From: Thiobacillus sp.
GTDB lineage: Bacteria; Pseudomonadota; Gammaproteobacteria; Burkholderiales; Thiobacillaceae
Assembly (NCBI GenBank): GCA_024710445.1
Contig: JANJUT010000102.1
Span: 1 to 12,093 of the forward strand
DNA length: 12,093 bases
Direction: 5' to 3'
Shown here: piece by piece, positions 5,997-12,093 of the stretch
How the letters are laid out: every line of letters begins with the position of its first letter
Numbering within the stretch: the first letter of the stretch is position 1
Position numbers and translations under genes: made by a program
The notes under the pieces: model-generated
Databases searched by the model: none
Told to the model about the DNA's origin: nothing
The model's input: only the letters and a program-made list of their open reading frames with translations

Positions 5997-8768
5997 GTGA
6001 GTGCTTCCAGCTTGAACCAGCCCAGTTTGAATCAGTCCAGTGTAAGCCCGTCCAGGAAAACCCTGTTGTTGGTAGACGGGTCATCCTATCTTTATCGTGC
6101 ATTTCATGCGCTGCCCGACCTGCGTAACCCGGCGGGCGAGCCGACCAACGCGATCAAGGGCGTGTTGTCGATGCTGCACAAGCTGCGCCGTGACCACGCG
6201 GCCGATTATATCGCCTGCGTGTTCGACGCGAAGGGCAAAACATTCCGCGACGACCTCTATCCCGAGTACAAGGCGCACCGCCCGCCGATGCCGGAGGACC
6301 TGCGCAGCCAGATCGAGCCGCTGCATGAAGCCATTCGTGCCGAGGGCTGGCCGCTGATTGTGATTGACGGCGTCGAGGCCGATGACGTGATCGGCACCCT
6401 GGTGGTGGAAGCGGCAAAACAGAACATCCGCAGCATCGTCTCCACCGGCGACAAGGATATGGCGCAACTGGTCAACGACCATGTCACCCTGGTCAACACC
6501 ATGAGCGACGAAACGCTCGACGAAGCCGGGGTGGCCGCCAAATTTGGCGTGCCGCCCAATCGCATCATCGATTACCTGACCCTGATCGGCGATACCGTGG
6601 ACAACGTGCCCGGCGTAGCCAAGTGCGGCCCCAAAACCGCCGTGAAATGGCTGACCGAATACGACTCGCTCGACAATCTGCTGGCGCATGCCGATGCGGT
6701 CAAGGGCGTGGTCGGCGACAACCTACGCGCGGCGCTGGACTGGCTGCCACAGGCGCGCACCCTGATCACGATCAAAACCGACGTGGACCTGCCCTTCAAG
6801 CTGGACAGCCTGACCCTGCAACCGCGCGACCTGGACACGTTGCGTCCGCTGTTCGAGCGCTACGCCTTCCGCACCTGGCTGCGCGAACTCGACGCGGCCG
6901 CCACCGAAGCGCCTACTGTCCCCGAACAGGACAACAGCGGCGACCATCGCGCGCACTACGAAACGATCCTGACCGAGGCCCAACTCGACGTCTGGATCGC
7001 CAGGCTGAACGCAGCGCCCGCGTTTGCGCTCGACACCGAAACCACCGGCCTCAACGCGATGCAGGCCGAACTGGTCGGCATCTCGTTTGCGACCGCAGCC
7101 GGGGTGGCGGCTTACTTGCCATTGGCGCATCACTATGCCGGCGCGCCCGAACAGCTTGATCGCGACGCGACGCTGGCCAAACTCAAGCCACTGCTGGAAA
7201 ACCCGACGCCCAAGATCATCGGCCAGCACCTCAAGTACGACCGCCACATTTTTGCCAACTACGGCATCACGCTCGGCGGCAATGCACACAGTGGCGTACT
7301 CGACGACACCCTGCTGCAGTCCTACGTGCTCGAAGCGCACCAGTCGCACGAACTCGGCAGCCTGACCACGCGCCATGTCGGGCTGGCGACGATCAGCTAC
7401 GACGATGTCACGGGCAAGGGCGCATCACGCATTAGCTTCGAGCAGGTGGCGATCGAGCGCGCCAGCGAATACGCGGCGGAGGATGCCGATGTCACGCTGC
7501 GGGTGCGCGATGCGCTGGCGCCGCAAATCGCGGCGTCGGACAAGCTCGAATATGTGTATCGCCAGATCGAGCTGCCGGTCGCGGCCATCCTGTTCCGCAT
7601 GGAACGCAATGGCGTGCTGCTCGACCGCAATCTGCTCGCGATACAAAGTGGCGAACTCGGCAAGAAGATGCTGGAACTGGAACAGCGCGCCTACCAGGAA
7701 GCCGGCCAGCCGTTCAACATGAGTTCGCCCAAGCAGATCGGCGACATTCTGTTCACGCAAAAAGGCCTGCCGGTCATCAAGAAAACCCCCGGCGGCGCGC
7801 CGTCCACCGATGAGGACACGCTGGAGCAGCTGGCACTCGATCACCCCATCGCGCGGGCGATCCTCGACTATCGCGGCATGGCCAAGCTGAAGTCGACCTA
7901 CACCGACAAGCTGCCGCAGATGGTCCACCCGAAAACCGGGCGGGTGCACACCAGCTATTCGCAGGCCACGGCCGTCACCGGGCGGCTGGCGAGTTCCGAT
8001 CCCAACCTGCAGAACATTCCGGCGCGCACCGCCGAAGGCCGCCGCATCCGTGAAGCCTTCATCGCCCCGTCGGGCCACGTGCTGGTGTCGGCCGACTATT
8101 CGCAGATCGAGCTGCGCATCATGGCGCACCTGTCCGACGATGCCGGCCTGCTCAACGCGTTTGCCAACGATCTCGACATCCACACCGCCACCGCCGCCGA
8201 AGTGTTTGGCGTGCCGCTGGAAGATGTGATCAGCGACCAGCGACGCATGGCCAAGGTCATCAACTTCGGCCTGATCTATGGCATGTCAGCCTTCGGCCTG
8301 GCGGGCCAGCTCAATCTCGATCGCGCCGCAGCGCAGGCCTACATCGACCGCTATTTTGCGCGCTACCCCGGTGTGGCCGACTACATGCAGCGCACCCGCG
8401 AAACCGCGCGCAAGCAAGGCTATGTCGAGACCGTGTTCGGCCGCCGGCTGACTCTGCCGGAAATCAACGCCAGGAATCCGCAGCGCCGCCAGGGTGCCGA
8501 GCGCGCCGCGATCAACGCACCGATGCAGGGCACCGCGGCCGACCTGATCAAGCTGGCGATGATCGCGGTGCAGGGCTGGCTCGACCGGGAAAAACTGGGG
8601 AGCCGCCTGTTGTTGCAGGTGCACGACGAGCTGATCCTCGAAGTGCCCGAAGCCGAACTCGACCGCGTGCGCGCCGAGCTGCCCGGACTGATGTGCAACG
8701 TCGCCGAACTCAAAGTGCCATTACGGGTGGGCGTGGGCGTGGGAAGCAACTGGGAAGCGGCCCACTAA
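5997..8768 (+). CDS. polA: DNA polymerase I
   Basis: At 923 residues this is full-length Pol I, close to the 928 of E. coli. The 5'-nuclease domain starts at LLLVDGSSYLYRAF (23-36), with acidic residues at E127/D129/D130 (GVEADDVIGT) and a DNVPGVAKCGPKTA helix-hairpin-helix. The 3'-5' exonuclease has DTETTG (346-351), KYD (413-415) and YAAED (492-496), so proofreading residues are intact. The polymerase has motif A DYSQIELR (700-707), motif B R750/K753/NFGLIYG (756-762) and motif C HDE (876-878). It fills gaps in excision repair and removes Okazaki primers. The start is uncertain: GTG 5997 gives a 21-residue extension built of SLNQP-like repeats and has no Shine-Dalgarno, while TTG 6066 has AGGAAAA 5-11 bases upstream but would leave a very short first strand. 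TTG 6012 and 6027 are also in frame. A perfect terminator follows. Confidence 0.95.
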   Translation: MSASSLNQPSLNQSSVSPSRKTLLLVDGSSYLYRAFHALPDLRNPAGEPTNAIKGVLSMLHKLRRDHAADYIACVFDAKGKTFRDDLYPEYKAHRPPMPEDLRSQIEPLHEAIRAEGWPLIVIDGVEADDVIGTLVVEAAKQNIRSIVSTGDKDMAQLVNDHVTLVNTMSDETLDEAGVAAKFGVPPNRIIDYLTLIGDTVDNVPGVAKCGPKTAVKWLTEYDSLDNLLAHADAVKGVVGDNLRAALDWLPQARTLITIKTDVDLPFKLDSLTLQPRDLDTLRPLFERYAFRTWLRELDAAATEAPTVPEQDNSGDHRAHYETILTEAQLDVWIARLNAAPAFALDTETTGLNAMQAELVGISFATAAGVAAYLPLAHHYAGAPEQLDRDATLAKLKPLLENPTPKIIGQHLKYDRHIFANYGITLGGNAHSGVLDDTLLQSYVLEAHQSHELGSLTTRHVGLATISYDDVTGKGASRISFEQVAIERASEYAAEDADVTLRVRDALAPQIAASDKLEYVYRQIELPVAAILFRMERNGVLLDRNLLAIQSGELGKKMLELEQRAYQEAGQPFNMSSPKQIGDILFTQKGLPVIKKTPGGAPSTDEDTLEQLALDHPIARAILDYRGMAKLKSTYTDKLPQMVHPKTGRVHTSYSQATAVTGRLASSDPNLQNIPARTAEGRRIREAFIAPSGHVLVSADYSQIELRIMAHLSDDAGLLNAFANDLDIHTATAAEVFGVPLEDVISDQRRMAKVINFGLIYGMSAFGLAGQLNLDRAAAQAYIDRYFARYPGVADYMQRTRETARKQGYVETVFGRRLTLPEINARNPQRRQGAERAAINAPMQGTAADLIKLAMIAVQGWLDREKLGSRLLLQVHDELILEVPEAELDRVRAELPGLMCNVAELKVPLRVGVGVGSNWEAAH
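6009..6053 (+). repeat. Three degenerate 15-base direct repeats at the polA start
   Basis: The units are AGCTTGAACCAGCCC (6009-6023), AGTTTGAATCAGTCC (6024-6038) and AGTGTAAGCCCGTCC (6039-6053). Units 1 and 2 agree at 12 of 15 bases; units 2 and 3 at 10 of 15. In the polA frame they encode SLNQP-SLNQS-SVSPS. They may be an expanded N-terminal extension, or, if polA starts further in, non-coding operator repeats in the divergent LOG/polA promoter. Confidence 0.6.
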
Positions 8769-8782
8769 GCCCATCGTGAGCC

Positions 8783-8820
8783 CCAAACAAAACGGGCGCC
8801 GCAGCGCCCGTTTTGTTTGG
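8783..8820. terminator. Perfect bidirectional terminator between polA and mscL
   Basis: CCAAACAAAACGGGCGC (8783-8799) and its exact complement (8804-8820) form a 17-bp stem around the loop CGCA. The GC core is flanked by A-rich and T-rich halves, giving a usable U-tract in either direction. It lies 14 bases after the polA stop and 9 bases after the mscL stop on the other strand, so it serves both convergent genes. Confidence 0.92.
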
Positions 8821-8829
8821 CTTGCCTGA

Positions 8830-9258
8830 TTATTTTTTCAGGCTATCCCGAATCTCGCGCAACAACACCACGTCTTCCGGAGTCGGTGCGGGCTCAGCCG
8901 GTGCCGGTGGCGTTTCCTTTTTCAGCCGGTTGATCTGCCTGACCAGCATGAAGACGATGAAGGCCAGAATGATGAAGTTGATCAGGATGGTCACGAAGTT
9001 GCCGTAGGCCAGCACCGGTACGCCCGCTTCTCTCACGGCATCCAGCGTCTCCGCAACCCCCTCCGGAACCGTGTCCAGCGCAATGTATAAATTGGAAAAA
9101 TCGAAGCCGCCAAAGACCGCGCCCACGACCGGCATGATCAGATCCTTGACGATGGAGTCCACGATCTTGCCAAAGGCCGCGCCAATGATGACCCCGACCG
9201 CCAGGTCCATGGCATTGCCCTTGACCGCAAATTCCTTGAATTCAGTTGCAAAACTCAT
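8830..9258 (-). CDS. mscL: Large-conductance mechanosensitive channel MscL
   Basis: This is a 142-residue protein (E. coli 136). The family signature [37 protein letters not shown] (10-46) covers the N-terminal amphipathic helix and TM1, the pore-lining helix. The periplasmic loop is at about 50-85. TM2 is [19 protein letters not shown] (85-103), followed by the basic cluster NRLKK and a Pro/Ala-rich linker (117-127) leading to the C-terminal helix bundle [11 protein letters not shown]. The pentamer opens under membrane tension and releases solutes on sudden osmotic downshift. GGGAG lies 5 bases before ATG 9258. It is monocistronic, between the shared terminator and the divergent dusB operon. 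A minus-strand TATAAA near 9295-9300 may be its -10. Confidence 0.96.
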   Translation of the reverse strand: MSFATEFKEFAVKGNAMDLAVGVIIGAAFGKIVDSIVKDLIMPVVGAVFGGFDFSNLYIALDTVPEGVAETLDAVREAGVPVLAYGNFVTILINFIILAFIVFMLVRQINRLKKETPPAPAEPAPTPEDVVLLREIRDSLKK

Positions 9259-9351
9259 GTCTTCTCCCTCGTCCGTTTATGAAGTACAGCGTCATTTATA
9301 GTAAATGCCAGAGAGGCTTGCTCGAATAAAGAAATGTAAAGTCTGACCGAC

Positions 9352-9380
9352 TTGGTCGAGGCTCGCGACGCGGGTAAAAT
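9352..9380 (+). promoter_or_regulatory. Sigma-70 promoter of the dusB-fis-purH operon
   Basis: TTGGTC (9352-9357) and TAAAAT (9375-9380) are separated by the optimal 17 bases. The predicted transcript start is about 9387, only a few bases before ATG 9391, so the dusB message would be leaderless or nearly so. The CGAC-TTG-GTCG dyad overlaps the -35. If this promoter is right, the ATG at 9379 and TTG at 9352 cannot be the translation start. Confidence 0.55.
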
Positions 9381-9390
9381 GCGTCTCCTT

Positions 9391-10431
9391 ATGCGTATCG
9401 GCACCCACACTCTCAGAAACCGCCTCATCGTCGCTCCCATGGCCGGGGTGACGGACCGGCCTTTCCGTCAGCTTTGCAAAAAGCTGGGCGCGGGCATGGC
9501 CGTGTCCGAGATGGTGACGTCAAACTCGCTGCTGTACGGCTCAGCCAAGACCGCACGCCGCGCCAACCACGAAGGCGAGGTCAACCCGATCAGCGTGCAG
9601 ATCGCCGGTGCCGACCCCGCGATGATGGCCGAAGCCGCGCGCCACAACGTCGACCGCGGCGCCCAGATCATCGACATCAACATGGGTTGCCCAGCCAAGA
9701 AAGTCTGCAACGTCATGGCCGGCTCGGCGCTGCTGCAGGACGAAGTACTGGTCAGCCGCATTCTCGACGCGGTGGTGAAGGCGGTGCCGGAAGTGCCTGT
9801 GACGCTGAAGATCCGCACCGGCTGGGACCGCGAGCACCGCAATGCGCTGAACATACTCAAGATTGCCGAAAATGCCGGGGTGCAGGCGCTGGCCATGCAC
9901 GGCCGCACCCGTGCCTGCGCCTATACCGGCGATGCGGAATACGACACCATCCGCGCAGTGAAAGCGGAGGCGCACATTCCCGTCATCGCCAATGGCGACA
10001 TCACCACGCCGGAAAAAGCCCAATTTGTACTGAATTACACCGGCGCCGATGCCGTGATGATCGGCCGCGCGGCGCAAGGCCGTCCATGGATTTTCCGTGA
10101 AATCGATCATTTCCTGACGACCGGCGAACACCTGCCGCAACCCGAAGTGGCCGAAATCCACGCCGTGCTGCTCGAACACATCCACGACCTGTACGCGTTC
10201 TATGGCGACATTACAGGGGTGCGGGTGGCACGCAAGCATATCTCCTGGTACACCCGGGGTCTGGTCGGCAGCAGCGCATTCCGCCACACTATGAATCGTC
10301 TCGATTCGGTGGCGGAACAACTTTCAGTTGTAAACGAGTACTTTGCCCAGGCAGCGCGTGCCGATAGCCGCCTGTGCTACGAAACGAATAACAAGCTGAA
10401 CTTGCCACCCGCCACACGGCTCGCGGCATAA
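9391..10431 (+). CDS. dusB: tRNA-dihydrouridine synthase B
   Basis: This is a 346-residue FMN-dependent TIM-barrel enzyme that reduces uridine to dihydrouridine in the tRNA D-loop using NADPH. MRIGTHTLRNRLIVAPMAGVTDRPFR opens the protein, with APMAGVTDRPF at 15-25. The catalytic cysteine is Cys100 in NMGCPAKKV. MHGRTRACAYTGDAEYD and the FMN-phosphate segment NGDITTPEKAQFVLNYTGADAVMIGRAAQGRPW follow. The residue after KKV is Cys-Asn instead of the usual Asn-Arg, a small deviation. ATG 9391 gives the normal family N-terminus; ATG 9379 and TTG 9352 are in-frame alternatives that overlap the promoter. No Shine-Dalgarno is visible, consistent with a very short leader. The dusB-fis pairing is conserved in beta- and gammaproteobacteria and supports DusB over DusA or DusC. 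Confidence 0.95.
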   Translation: MRIGTHTLRNRLIVAPMAGVTDRPFRQLCKKLGAGMAVSEMVTSNSLLYGSAKTARRANHEGEVNPISVQIAGADPAMMAEAARHNVDRGAQIIDINMGCPAKKVCNVMAGSALLQDEVLVSRILDAVVKAVPEVPVTLKIRTGWDREHRNALNILKIAENAGVQALAMHGRTRACAYTGDAEYDTIRAVKAEAHIPVIANGDITTPEKAQFVLNYTGADAVMIGRAAQGRPWIFREIDHFLTTGEHLPQPEVAEIHAVLLEHIHDLYAFYGDITGVRVARKHISWYTRGLVGSSAFRHTMNRLDSVAEQLSVVNEYFAQAARADSRLCYETNNKLNLPPATRLAA

Positions 10432-10454
10432 CGAGCGGCATTAAGGGGAAATCA

Positions 10455-10694
10455 ATGAAGGAAGAAAACGAGATTGCCGCCTGTATGCGGCGGTCGCTCA
10501 ATCGCTATTTCAAGGATCTCGACGGGGAAACCCCGAACGAGATCTACAGCATGGTGGTGAGTGCCGTTGAAAAACCCTTGCTGTCCTATATTCTCGACCG
10601 CGCCGAAGGCAACCAGACGCGTGCAGCCGACATGCTCGGCATCAACCGCAACACCCTGCGCAAGAAAATGCGCGAACACGGCCTTACCGACTAA
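10455..10694 (+). CDS. fis: Fis family nucleoid-associated regulator
   Basis: This 79-residue protein is the short betaproteobacterial form of Fis (98 in E. coli). After a variable N-terminal arm come the dimer helices (about 26-50). The C-terminal helix-turn-helix, residues 52-76 (GNQTRAADMLGINRNTLRKKMREHG), is nearly identical to the known family. Fis dimers bend DNA and tune rRNA, tRNA and growth-related promoters. AAGGGG lies 6 bases before the ATG. It starts 23 bases after dusB and ends 21 bases before purH, so it is probably co-transcribed with both. The N-terminal beta-hairpin that contacts Hin/Gin recombinases is reduced, as is usual outside enterics. Confidence 0.95.
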   Translation: MKEENEIAACMRRSLNRYFKDLDGETPNEIYSMVVSAVEKPLLSYILDRAEGNQTRAADMLGINRNTLRKKMREHGLTD

Positions 10695-10715
10695 TTCCTT
10701 CCTGACGAACACCCC

Positions 10716-12093
10716 ATGAAAATCCAGCGTGCCCTGCTTTCCGTGTCGGATAAAACCGGCCTTGTCGATTTTGCCCGGGCGCTTGCCACCGCAGGCGTCG
10801 AGCTTCTTTCCACGGGCGGCACCGCCAAGGCGCTGCGTGATGCCGGTCTGACGGTCATCGACGTCAGCGAATACACCGGCTTTCCCGAGATGCTCGACGG
10901 CCGTGTCAAAACCTTGCACCCCAAAGTTCACGGCGGCATTCTGGCGCGGCGCGACCTGCCCGAGCACGTCGCCACCATGACCGAGCATGGCATGCCCTAT
11001 ATCGATCTGGTATGCGTCAACCTGTATCCGTTTGTCGCCACCGTTTCCAAGCCGCACACGCTGGATGACGCGATCGAGAACATCGACATCGGCGGCCCGG
11101 CCATGGTGCGCTCGTCGGCCAAGAACTACCGCCATGTCGCCATCGTCACCGACCCGGCCGATTACCCGGCGCTGGTGACGGAAATGCAGGCCAACGGTAA
11201 CGCACTCACCGACGCCACACGCTTCAATCTGGCAAAGAAAGCCTTCACCCACACGGCGCAGTATGACGGCCACATCAGCAACTACCTCACCGCGCTGAAC
11301 GACGCCGGCGAACGTGAAGCCTTCGGCGAGCAGCTCACCCTGCAATTTGCCCGCGCGCAAACCTGCCGCTACGGTGAAAATCCGCATCAGGCCGGCGCTT
11401 TTTACGTTGAAGCCAACGCCCCGGCCGGCACCATCGCCACCGCGCGCCAGCTGCAAGGCAAGGAACTGTCCTACAACAACATCGCCGACACCGACGCGGC
11501 GCTGGAATGCGTCAAGCTGTTCGACACCGCGCCCGCCTGCGTCATCGTCAAGCACGCCAACCCCTGCGGCGTGGCCTACGGGGCGAATCTGCTGGAAGCC
11601 TACAACCGCGCCTACCAGACCGATCCGGAATCGGCCTTCGGCGGCATCATCGCCTTCAACGGCCGGCTCGACGGCGCGACCGCTACCGCCATCGTCGAAC
11701 GCCAGTTCGTCGAAGTGATCATTGCGCCCGAAGTCAGCCCCGAGGCCGTGGCTGCCGTGGCCGCCAAGAAAAACGTGCGCCTGCTCGAATGCGGCGCCTG
11801 GTCGGGCGCGATCGCCCAGATGGACATGAAGCGTGTGGCCGGCGGCCTGCTGGTTCAGGACGCCGACGTGCTGCTGCACGGCGAGCTCAAGACCGTGACC
11901 GAGCGCGCGCCCACCGCACAGGAAATGGATGATCTGCAGTTTGCATGGCGCGTCGCCAAGTTCGTCAAATCCAATGCGATCGTCTACGCCAGGGATCGCA
12001 TGACGGTCGGCGTCGGCGCCGGCCAGATGAGCCGCATCAACTCCGCGCGTATTGCCGCGATCAAGGCCGAACACGCCGGCCTGACGGTGCCCG
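10716..12093 (+). CDS. purH: Bifunctional AICAR formyltransferase/IMP cyclohydrolase, 3' end cut by the window
   Basis: The frame is open from ATG 10716 to the window edge: 459 codons, of about 525 expected, so roughly 65 C-terminal residues are missing. The enzyme performs the last two steps of de novo purine synthesis, formylating AICAR and closing the ring to IMP. The N-terminal MGS-like cyclohydrolase domain shows SVSDKTG (9-15), STGGTAKAL and [11 protein letters not shown] (64-74), with [16 protein letters not shown]. The transformylase domain begins near RYGENPHQ (218-225) and carries the catalytic Lys279-His280 in [10 protein letters not shown]. The cut lies beyond these catalytic residues. 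No good Shine-Dalgarno precedes the ATG, so translation may be coupled to fis 21 bases upstream. dusB-fis-purH is a known betaproteobacterial order, often followed by ruvC. Confidence 0.95.
   Translation, partial: MKIQRALLSVSDKTGLVDFARALATAGVELLSTGGTAKALRDAGLTVIDVSEYTGFPEMLDGRVKTLHPKVHGGILARRDLPEHVATMTEHGMPYIDLVCVNLYPFVATVSKPHTLDDAIENIDIGGPAMVRSSAKNYRHVAIVTDPADYPALVTEMQANGNALTDATRFNLAKKAFTHTAQYDGHISNYLTALNDAGEREAFGEQLTLQFARAQTCRYGENPHQAGAFYVEANAPAGTIATARQLQGKELSYNNIADTDAALECVKLFDTAPACVIVKHANPCGVAYGANLLEAYNRAYQTDPESAFGGIIAFNGRLDGATATAIVERQFVEVIIAPEVSPEAVAAVAAKKNVRLLECGAWSGAIAQMDMKRVAGGLLVQDADVLLHGELKTVTERAPTAQEMDDLQFAWRVAKFVKSNAIVYARDRMTVGVGAGQMSRINSARIAAIKAEHAGLTVP

Noticed and set aside
7425..8183. 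252-codon minus-strand open frame opposite polA
   Set aside because: Shadow of the polA polymerase domain; no family resemblance.
10452..12074. 540-codon open frame on the minus strand opposite fis and purH
   Set aside because: It is a codon-bias shadow of GC-rich purH and fis; the plus strand has full catalytic motifs of both, and the antisense product shows no recognisable domain.

Overview
The window looks like a chromosomal segment of a betaproteobacterium, most likely near Nitrosomonadales/Thiobacillus-type bacteria. Reasons: the dusB-fis-purH order, a DUF2782 gene and a LOG-family gene facing polA, a BPSS1780-type membrane protein, and a PEP-CTERM protein, which implies an exosortase/exopolysaccharide system elsewhere in the genome. 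No rRNA, tRNA, CRISPR array or complete insertion sequence was seen.

Layout. Positions 1-123 hold the 3' end of a gene, possibly PilZ-domain. Positions 124-769 are a long non-coding, AT-richer stretch with several inverted repeats. It ends in a well-matched sigma-54 (-24/-12) promoter (696-711) that drives a small secreted PEP-CTERM protein (770-1405), closed by a strong terminator. REP-like inverted sequences (495-508 and 1480-1514) bracket this block, which is the accessory part of the window. The rest is dense, GC-rich core genome: a MoaD/ThiS-like gene lacking the terminal Gly-Gly (minus strand), divergent from uvrD; a minus-strand trio (LOG-family nucleotide hydrolase, DUF2782 exported protein, BPSS1780-type membrane protein) that converges on uvrD with a 4-base overlap; polA, divergent from the LOG gene with only 11 bases between the start codons; a perfect 17-bp bidirectional terminator; mscL on the minus strand; then the dusB-fis-purH operon, with purH running off the right edge.

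How the genes fit together. UvrD and Pol I act together in nucleotide excision repair (helicase removal of the incised strand, then gap filling), although here they are separate transcription units. DusB (tRNA dihydrouridine), Fis (nucleoid/growth-phase regulator) and PurH (last steps of IMP synthesis) form a growth-linked operon. MscL is a stand-alone osmotic safety valve. The PEP-CTERM gene has its own sigma-54 control and belongs to cell-surface or exopolysaccharide biology.

No clearly new multi-gene system was found. The items most worth a second look are the sigma-54/PEP-CTERM unit with its bracketing repeats, the MoaD-like protein without Gly-Gly, and the polA/LOG divergent start region with 15-base repeats.
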